64,000 nt of DNA from Helicobacter ibis (GTDB lineage Bacteria; Campylobacterota; Campylobacteria; Campylobacterales; Helicobacteraceae), in assembly GCF_027859255.1 (NCBI RefSeq), contig NZ_JAQHXR010000004.1, positions 12,858 to 76,857 of the forward strand, written 5' to 3'. This document shows positions 19,919-28,261 of the stretch, piece after piece; positions within the stretch are counted from its first letter, which is position 1, and every line of letters begins with the position of its first letter. The translations under genes and the position numbers were made by a program. The notes beneath the pieces are model-generated. The model searched no databases, was not told where the DNA came from, and saw nothing but the letters and a program-made list of their open reading frames with translations.

Positions 19919-20491
19919 ATGAAAAAATTATTTTTAGTTATTGGAGCACCCGGAAGTGGAAAGACAACTGATGCAGAGATTATTAGTAAAAATAATGCAG
20001 AATCTATGGTGCATTATTCCACAGGGGAGCTTCTAAGAGCAGAAGTTGCAAGTGGTAGTGAGCAAGGAAAGCTAATTGAGAGCTTTACAAGCAAGGGAAA
20101 TTTAGTGCCTTTAGAAATTGTAGTTAAGACAATTGTAGATGCAATTTCTAATGCTCCAAAAGATGTGGTGCTAATTGATGGCTATCCAAGAAGTGTAGAA
20201 CAAATGCTAGAGCTTGATAAAATCTTAGAATCTAAGAGTGATATTAGTCTTTCTTCTGTTATTGAAGTGGAGGTTAGCAAAGAGGTAGCATGCGATAGAG
20301 TGCTTGGTCGTGCTAGAGGTGCTGATGATAATGTAGAAGTGTTTAATAATAGAATGAATGTATTTTTAGAGCCATTAAAAGATATACAAGATTTTTATAA
20401 CAAAAAGGGAATCTTACATAAAATTAATGGTGAAAGAACTATCGAAGAGATAGTAAGCGAAATGGAACGCTTTATTAAGAGTAAAATTTAA
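19919..20491 (+). CDS. adk: Adenylate kinase
   Basis: Interconverts ATP, ADP and AMP. The P-loop is [12 protein letters not shown] (residues 8-19), the AMP-binding segment [19 protein letters not shown] and the second signature [14 protein letters not shown]. The lid is short ([16 protein letters not shown]) with no zinc cysteines, so it is the short-lid form; 190 residues agrees. An AAGGAGA site precedes the ATG. It lies 9 bases after aspS and 9 bases before ppa. Confidence 0.96.
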   Translation: MKKLFLVIGAPGSGKTTDAEIISKNNAESMVHYSTGELLRAEVASGSEQGKLIESFTSKGNLVPLEIVVKTIVDAISNAPKDVVLIDGYPRSVEQMLELDKILESKSDISLSSVIEVEVSKEVACDRVLGRARGADDNVEVFNNRMNVFLEPLKDIQDFYNKKGILHKINGERTIEEIVSEMERFIKSKI

Positions 20492-20500
20492 GGAGACAAA

Positions 20501-21019
20501 ATGGATTTAAGTAAAATTGAAGTAGGTGAGAATCCTAGTAAGCTAAATGTTGTAATTGAAATTCCTTATGGAAGTAATATAAAGTATGAAATTGACAAAG
20601 ATAGTGGTGCAGTTGTAGTAGATAGAGTGATGTATAGTGCTATGTTTTATCCTGCAAACTATGGCTTTGTGCCTAATACTCTAAGTGATGATGGCGATCC
20701 TGCTGATGTGCTTGTGATTAATGAATATCCGCTTCAAGCTGGAAGCGTTATAAAAGCTAGATTGATTGGTGTTTTAATCATGGAAGATGAAAGCGGAATG
20801 GACGAGAAGCTAATTGCTGTGCCTATTTCTAAGATTGATCCTAGATATGACAATATAAAAAGCCTAGAAGATTTGCCAAAAATCACACTTGATAGAATCA
20901 GAAATTTCTTTGAAACATACAAAATGCTAGAGCCTAATAAATGGGTGAAAGTAAAGGAATATAAAGATTTAGACGCTGCTAAAGAGATTTTAGATAGAGC
21001 AATTTCAAATTATAAATAG
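20501..21019 (+). CDS. ppa: Inorganic pyrophosphatase (family I)
   Basis: Soluble Mg-dependent hydrolase that removes pyrophosphate and pulls biosynthetic reactions forward. 172 residues. The active-site signature is GDPADVLVINEYPL, with the family blocks ANYGFVPNTLSDDGDP, KLIAVPISKIDPRY and FFETYKMLEPNKWVKVKEY. It shares the aspS-adk message. AAGGAGA lies 6 bases before its ATG. Confidence 0.97.
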   Translation: MDLSKIEVGENPSKLNVVIEIPYGSNIKYEIDKDSGAVVVDRVMYSAMFYPANYGFVPNTLSDDGDPADVLVINEYPLQAGSVIKARLIGVLIMEDESGMDEKLIAVPISKIDPRYDNIKSLEDLPKITLDRIRNFFETYKMLEPNKWVKVKEYKDLDAAKEILDRAISNYK

Positions 21020-21093
21020 TTTCAAAAAGTAGCATTTAGATTCTATAGTTTTATTAAGTGAAATTAAAATTTAATATTTTAAGTTTTACTTTT

Positions 21094-21101
21094 TATAAAA
21101 T
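21094..21101 (+). promoter_or_regulatory. Possible -10 element upstream of dctPQM
   Basis: TATAAAAT in an AT-rich stretch 31 bases before the dctP start, preceded by alternating T-rich blocks typical of epsilonproteobacterial promoters. No clear -35. Weak evidence. Confidence 0.35.
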
Positions 21102-21131
21102 TAAGAATCTAATAATTTTATGGAGGTATTT

Positions 21132-22154
21132 ATGAAAAAGATTCTTGTATCTTTTGTAGGTGTTTTTTGTCTTGCATTCTTAGTTGGGTGTGGTGGAGAT
21201 TCCAATAAGAGTGCTAGTGCTAATGGAGATAAGGTTTATGAGGTAAAGTTTGCACATGTTGTTAGTGCAAATACTCCTAAGGGCAAAGCAGCTGATTTTT
21301 TTGCCAAAAGAGTTGGAGAGCTAAGCAATGGTAAAATCGTTGTTCATGTGTTTCCTTCAGCACAACTTGTAGATGATGATAAGGTATTCCAAGAGCTAAA
21401 GAGAAACAATGTGCAACTAGCTGCTCCTAGTTTTTCAAAATTTGCCCCTTTTGCTAAGGAGTTTAATTTGTGGGATGTTCCCTTTATATTTAGAGATACA
21501 GAACATTTACATAAGGTAATGGATGGTGAAGTAGGTCAGATTCTAAAAGATGTGATAAATGCTAAAGGATATGTTGCATTAGATTATTGGGACGCGGGAT
21601 TTAAGCAATTTAGCACAAATAAAAAGCCAATTATAGAGCCAGCAGATGCACAAGGGCAAAAAATGAGAATTATGAGTTCTAAAGTGCTAGAGGAACAAAC
21701 AAAAGCCATTAAAGCAATCCCTCAAGTATTGCCATTTGGTGAAGTTTATTCAGCACTTCAAACAGGTGTAGTTGATGCAGCTGAAAATCCATTATCAAAT
21801 CTTTATAATTCTAAATTCTATGAAGTGCAAAGTTCTATTACTATGTCAAATCATGGGTATTTAGGATATTTGGTTGTTGCAAGTGAAAAGTTTTGGCAAG
21901 AACTACCAGATGATTTAAAAGAAGTATTTAAAACTGCTATGAGTGAAGCTACCGAATATGAAAGAGAAGAGAGTGCTAAAGAAGAGCAAGTTTTATTAGA
22001 TAGACTTAAAAATGATGATAAAACAGGCACAAAAGTATATGAGCTAACAGATGAGCAAAAGAAAGAATGGCAGGATTTGATGATTTCCATTTATCCTAAA
22101 TTCTATGATTTAGTTGGCAAAGATTTGATTGAAAAGACTTTAAATACTAAATAG
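21132..22154 (+). CDS. dctP: TRAP transporter solute-binding protein (DctP family), lipoprotein
   Basis: Periplasmic substrate receptor of a sodium-driven TRAP uptake system. I use the ATG at 21132 because GGAGG lies 7 bases upstream; the earlier in-frame ATG overlaps that site. The 340 residues begin with a lipoprotein signal whose lipobox LVGC gives an acylated Cys near residue 20. DctP blocks: VKFAHVVSANTPKGKAADFF, LWDVPFIFRD and, with the carboxylate-binding Arg, AQGQKMRIMSSKVLEEQ. GVVDAAENPLSNLYNSKFYE follows. The substrate is an organic acid, perhaps a C4-dicarboxylate. Sialic-acid-type substrates cannot be excluded, given the nearby nonulosonate-like genes. Confidence 0.9.
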   Translation: MKKILVSFVGVFCLAFLVGCGGDSNKSASANGDKVYEVKFAHVVSANTPKGKAADFFAKRVGELSNGKIVVHVFPSAQLVDDDKVFQELKRNNVQLAAPSFSKFAPFAKEFNLWDVPFIFRDTEHLHKVMDGEVGQILKDVINAKGYVALDYWDAGFKQFSTNKKPIIEPADAQGQKMRIMSSKVLEEQTKAIKAIPQVLPFGEVYSALQTGVVDAAENPLSNLYNSKFYEVQSSITMSNHGYLGYLVVASEKFWQELPDDLKEVFKTAMSEATEYEREESAKEEQVLLDRLKNDDKTGTKVYELTDEQKKEWQDLMISIYPKFYDLVGKDLIEKTLNTK

Positions 22155-22162
22155 GGGGAGTT

Positions 22163-22780
22163 TTGGGTATTTTAGGTATTGTTAAAAAGCCCTTTTTATG
22201 GGTTCATAATAATCAAAAAGTTCAACAAATTTTCAAAATATTAGATGTGATTATTGCTTCAATTAATAAAAATGTTGCGGTAGTTGGGTTGGCAGTTGGA
22301 GTTGTAATAACTGCGATTAATGTATTTATGCGTTATGCTGCTGGGTTTTTCCCAGAGATAGGCTCTCTTACATGGGCAGAAGAGGTTGCTAGGTATTGTT
22401 TTTTGTGGTCAGCATTCTTTGGTGCTGCATATGGCTTTAGAAAGGGTGTTCATATATCAGTTACTATGCTAATAGAGAAGTTTCCACATTCTATTGCAAA
22501 GACATGCGTAATATGTAGCCATATTTTATGTGTAGTATTTTTGGGATTTATGTGTTATGCAAGTGTTATGGTTTGTTATTTAAATTATGAGATTGGCTAT
22601 ATGAGTGAAGCGTTGCATAGTGTGCCTTTGTGGGTGTTTTTATTATGTTTGCCTATTTCTTTTTTGGGTGCGACATATAGAAGTGCGGAAAAAATATATG
22701 AAGTCTCTTTCTTGCCTTCAGATAGGGTTGTAAAAAGTGCTGAAGCTGAAATTATAAGAGATTCTGTAATAAAAGATTAA
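22163..22780 (+). CDS. dctQ: TRAP transporter small permease (DctQ family)
   Basis: Four-helix small membrane subunit partnering DctM. 205 residues starting at TTG behind AGGGGGAG, 8 bases after dctP. Membrane segments lie near residues 36-55, 76-95, 115-135 and 150-170. The family signature GSLTWAEEVARYCFLWSAFFGAAYG is split here as GSLTWAEEVARY followed by FLWSAFFGAA, and RKGVHISVTML follows. A hydrophilic C-terminal tail of about 25 residues ends the protein. Confidence 0.9.
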   Translation: MGILGIVKKPFLWVHNNQKVQQIFKILDVIIASINKNVAVVGLAVGVVITAINVFMRYAAGFFPEIGSLTWAEEVARYCFLWSAFFGAAYGFRKGVHISVTMLIEKFPHSIAKTCVICSHILCVVFLGFMCYASVMVCYLNYEIGYMSEALHSVPLWVFLLCLPISFLGATYRSAEKIYEVSFLPSDRVVKSAEAEIIRDSVIKD

Positions 22781-22790
22781 AGAGTTAAAG

Positions 22791-24065
22791 ATGAGTGTTG
22801 CATTTTTATTGATTTTGTTATTTGGTCTTTTATTACTTGGAGTGCCGGTTGCTATATCGCTTGGAGTTAGTGCTGTTGCTACGATGCTACTTTTTAGCTC
22901 TTATGATATTTTTGGAGTGCCAGAGATTATGCTAAATGGGTTAAAGCCTGCATTAATGGCTATCCCTATGTTTATACTAGCTGGCTCTTTAATGAGTAAG
23001 GGAAGTAGTGCACATAGAATCGTTGAGTTTGCCAAGAGTATTGTAGGGCATTTGCCCGGTGGGCTTCCTATGAGTGCGATTTTAGCTTGTATTATTTTTG
23101 CTGCTGTTAGCGGTAGCTCACCTGCCACGGTTGTTGCAATTGGTTCTGTTATGTTTTTGGCATTAAAGGAGGCTGGTTATCCTACTAGCTATTCTGTTGG
23201 TGCTATTACTTCTGCTGGTAGTCTTGGGATTTTGATTCCGCCTTCTGTTGTCATGATTGTATATGGAGTAACTGCTGAAGTATCCATTGAAAAGCTCTTT
23301 ATCGCAGGAGTGATTCCTGGATTGCTAGTTGGAGGAATGATGATGTTGTATGCTTATTTTGGAGCGAAACGACTCGGATTTACCGCTACAAAACCTGCTA
23401 GTTTAAAAGAGAGGATAAAGAAGTTTAAAGAAGCATTTTGGGCATTATTAATTGTAGTAGTTGTAATTAGTGGTATTTATGCTGGTGTATTTACTGCTAC
23501 TGAAGCTGCTGGGATTAGTGCCGTGTATGCGTTTATAGTATCTGTATTTATTTATAAAGATATTAAGTTTAAAGACTTGTATGGAGTATTTTTAGATGCA
23601 GCAATTACTACTGCTATGATTTTTTTTATCATTGGCTTTGCTGTCGTTTTTGCTCACTTTTTAACAAGCGAGAGGATTCCGCATATAATTGCTGAATATT
23701 TAGTTAGCATAAATATGACATGGTGGATGTTTTTAATATTGGTAAATTTAGTGCTGTTTGTTATGGGACAGTTTATGGAGCCTAGCTCTGTTGTCATGAT
23801 TATGACGCCATTATTGCTACCTATTGCTGTGTCTTTAGGGATTGATCCTATACATTTTGGGATTGTTATGATTGTAAATATGGAGTTTGGTATGCTAACT
23901 CCTCCTGTTGGGCTTAATTTGTTTGTTGCAAGTTCTTTAACTGGACTTAGTTTAAAAGAGGTAGTAGTATCGGTCCTACCTTGGTTGTGTGTGTTATTGG
24001 TTGGGCTTATACTTATAACATATATACCAGCAATTTCGCTATGGCTACCTAGTATGATAGGATAA
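22791..24065 (+). CDS. dctM: TRAP transporter large permease (DctM family)
   Basis: Main transport subunit, 424 residues with about 11-12 membrane helices. Family blocks: LLFGLLLLGVPVAISLGVSA at the N-terminus, AILACIIFAAVSGSSPATVV, TSAGSLGILIPPSVVMIVYG and EFGMLTPPVGLNLFVAS. The dctP-Q-M order is the standard one and the gene starts 10 bases after dctQ. ccdA follows after 2 bases, so all four are probably one message. Confidence 0.95.
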   Translation: MSVAFLLILLFGLLLLGVPVAISLGVSAVATMLLFSSYDIFGVPEIMLNGLKPALMAIPMFILAGSLMSKGSSAHRIVEFAKSIVGHLPGGLPMSAILACIIFAAVSGSSPATVVAIGSVMFLALKEAGYPTSYSVGAITSAGSLGILIPPSVVMIVYGVTAEVSIEKLFIAGVIPGLLVGGMMMLYAYFGAKRLGFTATKPASLKERIKKFKEAFWALLIVVVVISGIYAGVFTATEAAGISAVYAFIVSVFIYKDIKFKDLYGVFLDAAITTAMIFFIIGFAVVFAHFLTSERIPHIIAEYLVSINMTWWMFLILVNLVLFVMGQFMEPSSVVMIMTPLLLPIAVSLGIDPIHFGIVMIVNMEFGMLTPPVGLNLFVASSLTGLSLKEVVVSVLPWLCVLLVGLILITYIPAISLWLPSMIG

Positions 24066-24067
24066 TT

Positions 24068-24820
24068 ATGGAAGAATCTTTGGTTGGGCTATTTGGTGAA
24101 GCTCCAATTTTAATTAGTCTTGTTGCAGGGATTTTGACTTTTCTTAGTCCCTGCGTTTTACCGCTTATACCTATATATCTTTCTTATGTTTCTAATATTT
24201 CTATTAATGAGCTAAAAGATTCTGAAGTTCTATCTTTTAAGTCGCGTTTGTTTGTGCTTAGGAATTCCATATTTTTTATATTTGGCATGGGGATTGTATT
24301 TGTTCTTTTGGGTGCTGTTAGTGCTAGAATCTTAAGTGGTGGAATCTTGCTTAGCAGTTATGTCTCATATGTTGCTGGTGGTATTTTAATAATTTTTGGA
24401 TTATGTGTTATGAATGTTATTAAAATACCATCTATACAAAGACAAAAGACTTTTGATTTTACAAAATTACAGAAATTTTCGTTTGCAAAGGATATTTTAA
24501 CTCCATTCTTACTTGGCGCTAGTTTTAGCTTTGGTTGGACACCTTGTGTTGGTCCGATATTAGCTGGTATTATATCATTGGCTTCTTTTGAGGGTGAGAG
24601 AGGTATTTGGCTTATGGTGGTTTATACTTTAGGGTTTAGTATTCCGTTTTTGCTGTGTTCTATTTTTATAGGATATGCCTTTAATGCATTAAATAAAATT
24701 AAGAGATATTTTAGAGTGATTGAATTTATAGTTGGTAGTTTGTTAATAATCATAGGAATCTTGGTAGCTAGTGGCGGAATGAGTAAGATTTCTCTGTATT
24801 TAGTAGAGATTTATAAATGA
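24068..24820 (+). CDS. ccdA: CcdA-type thiol-disulfide membrane transporter
   Basis: Inner-membrane protein that passes reducing equivalents across the membrane for cytochrome c maturation. 250 residues with six helices. Two Pro-flanked redox cysteines are present, in TFLSPCVLPLIPIYLSY and SFGWTPCVGPILAG. Its last 4 bases overlap the start of the acetyltransferase gene (ATGA), so the accessory acyl cassette is joined directly to this conserved gene. Confidence 0.92.
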   Translation: MEESLVGLFGEAPILISLVAGILTFLSPCVLPLIPIYLSYVSNISINELKDSEVLSFKSRLFVLRNSIFFIFGMGIVFVLLGAVSARILSGGILLSSYVSYVAGGILIIFGLCVMNVIKIPSIQRQKTFDFTKLQKFSFAKDILTPFLLGASFSFGWTPCVGPILAGIISLASFEGERGIWLMVVYTLGFSIPFLLCSIFIGYAFNALNKIKRYFRVIEFIVGSLLIIIGILVASGGMSKISLYLVEIYK

Positions 24821-25347
24821 TAGAGCTAAAAAACTTTACAAAGCTAAGTTGTGAAGAATCTATAATGGTGCTATCATGGCGTAATAGTCCAAAAGTAGCT
24901 CCTTTTATGTATAATGCTCTAATAAGCCCCAAGGAGCATTTGGAGTTTTTAGAGAGTTTAAAAACTACTTGTAATAAAGAATATTTCTTAGTGTATAAGG
25001 GTGCAATTCCAATAGGAGTTATAGATTTTATAAATATACAAATTGGCAATTCTTGTGAGTTTGGAATCTATGCTAATCCGAATCTTAAAGGTTATGGAGT
25101 GATATTAATGGAGACTTTGTTGGATTATGCTTTTAATACTCTAAAAGTAAAAGAATTAAAAGCACAAGTGCAGAGTGAAAATATAAAAGCTATAAATTTG
25201 TATAGTAAATTTGGATTTAAAAATGTTTGTAAAAAAATAATAAATAATAAAAAGATGAATCTAATAAAGCTAGATTCCGTGTTTTATAGTGGGGGGGGGG
25301 GTAATAATCTCCTAGTAGCTCCATTTTCTAGTTCTTTGGTTGCGTAA
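24817..25347 (+). CDS. PseH-like GNAT N-acetyltransferase with 3' poly-G tract
   Basis: 176-residue GNAT protein related to PseH, which acetylates the 4-amino group of a dideoxy-altrosamine in pseudaminic acid synthesis. Blocks: ESIMVLSWRNSPKVAPFMYN, the acetyl-CoA loop region EFGIYANPNLKGYGVILMET and the C-terminal INLYSKFGFKNV. The fold is complete by the KLD near residue 152. An 11-G tract then encodes Gly4 and a 14-residue tail that ends at TAA overlapping the next ATG (TAATG). Registers of 10 or 12 G stop within 15 bases of the tract. The acceptor sugar is unknown. The 47 bases around the EFGIYANP block differ by only two from the copy at 26.9 kb. Confidence 0.88.
   Translation: MIELKNFTKLSCEESIMVLSWRNSPKVAPFMYNALISPKEHLEFLESLKTTCNKEYFLVYKGAIPIGVIDFINIQIGNSCEFGIYANPNLKGYGVILMETLLDYAFNTLKVKELKAQVQSENIKAINLYSKFGFKNVCKKIINNKKMNLIKLDSVFYSGGGGNNLLVAPFSSSLVA
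25291..25301 (+). repeat. Poly-G tract (11 G) at acetyltransferase 3' end
   Basis: Eleven G after TTTTATAGT. The present register reads through to a stop that overlaps the next start. One G more gives TAA immediately; one fewer gives a TAG after four further codons. So only one register in three brings ribosomes to the downstream formyltransferase start. Confidence 0.92.
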
Positions 25348-26036
25348 TGAAAGTTATAGTAATCGCAACTCTAAAGAAATGGAATATAAAAAACTTCTAC
25401 AAGCTACAAGATTCTTGCAAAAATTACAAATTACATTTAATTACACAACCGCAAGATTTAACATTGCAAAATCTTCATAAGATAAATCCTAAATATATTT
25501 TCTTTCCTCATTGGTCAGAGAAAATAGAATCTGAAATTTATAAAAACTTTTCTTGTGTTGTATTTCATATGAGTGATTTGCCTTATGGTAGAGGTGGCAG
25601 TCCATTGCAAAACCTAATAATTATGGGAATAAAACACACAAAAATATCTGCACTAAAGGTTAATGATATTTTAGATGGTGGGGATATTTATCTAAAAAGC
25701 AAATTGGATATTTCTAAAGGTAGTGCTAAAGAAATCTATAAAAAAGCTTCTAAGATTATATTTTTCCACATGATTCCATATATTTTAAAAAATAATCCAA
25801 AACCTAAAAAGCAAGTTGGAGATGTGGAGATATTTAAAAGACGAAAAAGAGAAGAGAGCAATATTCTAACTATTAATAATAAAAATTTAGATTCTATATA
25901 TGACTTTATTAGAATGCTTGATGCACCTACTTATCCAAGAGCTTTCATTGAGCTTGGTAACTTTAAAATAGAATTTTATAAAGCTAAAAGAAATAGAAAA
26001 ACAATATCTGGGAGATTTAAAATTTATGAGAAATAA
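25347..26036 (+). CDS. Formyltransferase-family protein (sugar type), copy 1
   Basis: 229 residues related to the formyl-THF-dependent formyltransferases (methionyl-tRNA, ArnA, sugar N-formylases). The active-site block is VVFHMSDLPYGRGGSPLQNL, with His in place and the distal Asp in ILDGGDIYL. The Asn that normally sits two residues before this His is Val, which I recall as usual in the branch found in nonulosonic-acid gene clusters. It is too short for Fmt (about 310) and lacks its C-terminal tRNA domain. It probably formylates an amino sugar. The start overlaps the upstream acetyltransferase stop; its 3' end overlaps the deacetylase gene by 11 bases. Confidence 0.82.
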   Translation: MKVIVIATLKKWNIKNFYKLQDSCKNYKLHLITQPQDLTLQNLHKINPKYIFFPHWSEKIESEIYKNFSCVVFHMSDLPYGRGGSPLQNLIIMGIKHTKISALKVNDILDGGDIYLKSKLDISKGSAKEIYKKASKIIFFHMIPYILKNNPKPKKQVGDVEIFKRRKREESNILTINNKNLDSIYDFIRMLDAPTYPRAFIELGNFKIEFYKAKRNRKTISGRFKIYEK

Positions 26037-27228
26037 AACCATATTAATTGTAGTAGCACACCCTGATGATGAGGTGCTAGGTTGTTTTGGCACTATCGCT
26101 AGAATGATAAAAGAAGGACATAGGGCTTATACTTTGGTTCTTGGAGAGGGCAAAAGTAGTAGAGCAGTTAAGAGGAGTGATATTACACAAGAATCTTATG
26201 ATATCTTAGATGATGAGTTTTATAAGGCAAATAAAAGCATTGGCATAAGTGAAGTTTTTAGAGAAAGATTCCCTGATAATGCCTTTGATAGTGTGCCTTT
26301 ATTAGAGATTATAAAAAGTATTGAAAAAATAAAGCAAAAAACAAAACCAGATATTATCTTTACGCATTATGAATCTGATTTAAATATTGACCATAAAATC
26401 ACATTTCAAGCAGTTCTTACGGCAACTAGACCAATGAGAGATGAGTGTGTTAGAGAAATATATAGCTTTGAAGTTTTATCATCAACAGAGTGGAAGTATC
26501 CACATAGCTTTTCTCCAAATGTGTTTTTTGACATTAGTGATACTTTAGAGTTAAAAATAAATGCTATGAATCTTTATAAGTCAGAATTATGTGAATATCC
26601 TCATCCAAGAAGTCTAACGGGAATAGAGCTAAATGCGAAATATCGTGGTTTGCAAGTTGGGTTATCAAGTGTAGAATCTTTTATGCTTATTAGATTGGTT
26701 AATCATTGCAAAATAGAGTTTAAGTCTTTTAGCGAGCTAGATATTAATGAAATTGCAATTATATTTGCTTGGAGGAATGATGCAAGAGTATGTGAATTTA
26801 TGAAGACAAAGAATTTCTCGTGGGAGATTCATAATAAATTTATAGAAAGTCTAAAAGATAGAAAAGATAAAGAATATTTTTTGGTTTATAGCGGTGATGT
26901 TGCAATTGGAGTTGTGTATTTTGTTGATATAAATTCGGATTCTTGTGAGTTTGGAATCTATGCTAATCCAAATCTTAAAGGCTATGGGAAGATTCTTATG
27001 CAACACTTATTAGATTATGCAAAAAATACTCTAAAAGTTAAAACCTTGTATTCTAGTGTATATACGAAAAATAAAAGAGCATTAAAATTATATGAGAGCT
27101 TTGGCTTTGAAATACAAGAAAATAAAGAAATGTCTTTTGTTAAGCTTGATTTATCTGCGGGGGGGGGGGGACTATTAAGCTTTAGTAGGTTTAATCTCTC
27201 TTATAGGTCTTTTAGGGGGGTTGCATGA
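26026..27228 (+). CDS. PIG-L deacetylase fused to PseH-like acetyltransferase
   Basis: 400-residue two-domain protein. Residues 1-228 are a PIG-L/LmbE zinc deacetylase: AHPDDEVLG (metal ligands), a conserved FTHYESDLNIDHKITF block and YKSELCEYPHP near its end. Residues 230-375 are a GNAT domain like the separate gene at 24.8 kb: IIFAWRNDARVCEFMKT, EFGIYANPNLKGYGKILMQH and LKLYESFGFEIQEN. A 12-G tract just after KLD encodes Gly4 and a 19-residue tail, ending at TGA within an ATGA overlap with the next gene. A fused deacetylase and acetyltransferase suggests one polypeptide that removes and replaces an N-acyl group; this is inference. Confidence 0.85.
   Translation: MRNKTILIVVAHPDDEVLGCFGTIARMIKEGHRAYTLVLGEGKSSRAVKRSDITQESYDILDDEFYKANKSIGISEVFRERFPDNAFDSVPLLEIIKSIEKIKQKTKPDIIFTHYESDLNIDHKITFQAVLTATRPMRDECVREIYSFEVLSSTEWKYPHSFSPNVFFDISDTLELKINAMNLYKSELCEYPHPRSLTGIELNAKYRGLQVGLSSVESFMLIRLVNHCKIEFKSFSELDINEIAIIFAWRNDARVCEFMKTKNFSWEIHNKFIESLKDRKDKEYFLVYSGDVAIGVVYFVDINSDSCEFGIYANPNLKGYGKILMQHLLDYAKNTLKVKTLYSSVYTKNKRALKLYESFGFEIQENKEMSFVKLDLSAGGGGLLSFSRFNLSYRSFRGVA
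27159..27170 (+). repeat. Poly-G tract (12 G) at fused deacetylase 3' end
   Basis: Twelve G after TTATCTGC. The present register reads to the TGA overlapping the next start (27225). With 11 G a TAA follows within 7 bases; with 13 or 10 G a TAG follows within about 14 bases. It sits at the homologous place to the tract in the first acetyltransferase, just beyond the GNAT fold. Confidence 0.92.
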
Positions 27229-27857
27229 AAGTTGCAATCCTAACCTCTAAAAGTCAGTGGTTTGTCCCATATGCTAGAGAGTTAGCAGAAAATCTTAAAT
27301 GTCCTTTGTATTTCTCTCATAAATATTTTGTGGAATCTTATGAGATTGTCTTTATCCTCTCTTATCATTCTATAATTCCTAAAGAGTTTTTAGATACAAA
27401 TAAACATAATATTGTGATCCATGCTTCTTCTTTGCCAAAGGGCAAGGGCTGGTCGCCGATGTTTTGGCAGGTTTTAGAGGGTAAGAGTGAGATAACTTTT
27501 AGCCTATTTGAAGCAGATTGTGGCATAGATAGTGGGGATATTTATCTGCAAGATATGCTAAGGCTTAAAGGTGGTGAACTCTATGATGAATTGCGAGAGC
27601 TTCAAGCTAGAATGTGTCAAAAAATGTGCTTAGAGTTTTTAGACAAATATCCGAATATAGAATCTAAAAAGCAAGTTGGAGAGGAGAGCTTTTATCAAAA
27701 ACGCACAAAAGATTCAAGTGAGCTAGATATAACAAAGAGTTTGGAATCTCAATTTAATCTTTTGCGAATTGTAAGCAATGAGGAGTTCCCTGCATTTTTC
27801 TATAAAGATGGCAAGAAGTTTATTATAAAAATTTATGATTCTAGCTGTGGGAGTTAA
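27225..27857 (+). CDS. Formyltransferase-family protein (sugar type), copy 2
   Basis: 210 residues, a diverged relative of the gene at 25.3 kb. The active-site block is IVIHASSLPKGKGWSPMFWQ, with a distal Asp in CGIDSGDIYLQ. As in copy 1, Val replaces the usual catalytic Asn two residues before the His. Shared tail features include KKQVGEESFYQKRTKDSSELD, against KKQVGDVEIFKRRKREESN in copy 1. It starts within the ATGA overlap behind AGGGGGG. Probable amino-sugar formyltransferase; the acceptor may differ from copy 1 because the SLP and GWSP residues differ. Confidence 0.8.
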   Translation: MKVAILTSKSQWFVPYARELAENLKCPLYFSHKYFVESYEIVFILSYHSIIPKEFLDTNKHNIVIHASSLPKGKGWSPMFWQVLEGKSEITFSLFEADCGIDSGDIYLQDMLRLKGGELYDELRELQARMCQKMCLEFLDKYPNIESKKQVGEESFYQKRTKDSSELDITKSLESQFNLLRIVSNEEFPAFFYKDGKKFIIKIYDSSCGS

Positions 27858-27907
27858 AATAGTCTTAGTTGATTAATAAGTATATAATCGATAAAGAAAG
27901 ACTATAG

Positions 27908-28100
27908 ATTTTGCAAATGAGAAATGAACCAATAAGTTTTGTGATGTGATTTTGGGTAGTGTTAATTTTGAAATTAGAGAAGAGGTTGTGGAGTTTGGAT
28001 TTTATGCGAATACATTTCGAGGTTGCTGGGGTTGGTAGGATTTTATAGTAGATTTCTATTTTTTATGAATTTTTTGGTTAAGTAAATAAGTTTTAGAGCT
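27908..28100 (+). pseudogene. Relic of a third PseH-like acetyltransferase
   Basis: Three GNAT pieces can be read in order in broken frames. ILQMRNEPISFVM aligns with VLSWRNSPKVAPFM. VEFGFYANTFRGCWG (ended by TAG) aligns with CEFGIYANPNLKGYG. FYEFFG followed by stop and VNK aligns with LYESFGFEIQEN. About half of the gene is missing. This explains most of the 400-base gap between the acyl cassette and hefA. The remaining bases to 28.26 kb show nothing I can assign. Confidence 0.6.
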
Positions 28101-28261
28101 AGAGGGTATTAAATAAAACAAATCAGTGGCAAACTTGTGTATGAATTTGTGTTTTGTTATCTATGATGAATTGAACAAAATATTTAAGATAAGGCCGGAT
28201 AAGATCTATAGTGTTAATTAAGCATATTTTAGCAATAATCAAAGAAACATTTTGGAAATAC

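Noticed and set aside
20501-21120. Attachment site or integrase near the TRAP genes
   Set aside because: No integrase, transposase or flanking direct repeat could be found here or elsewhere in the window.
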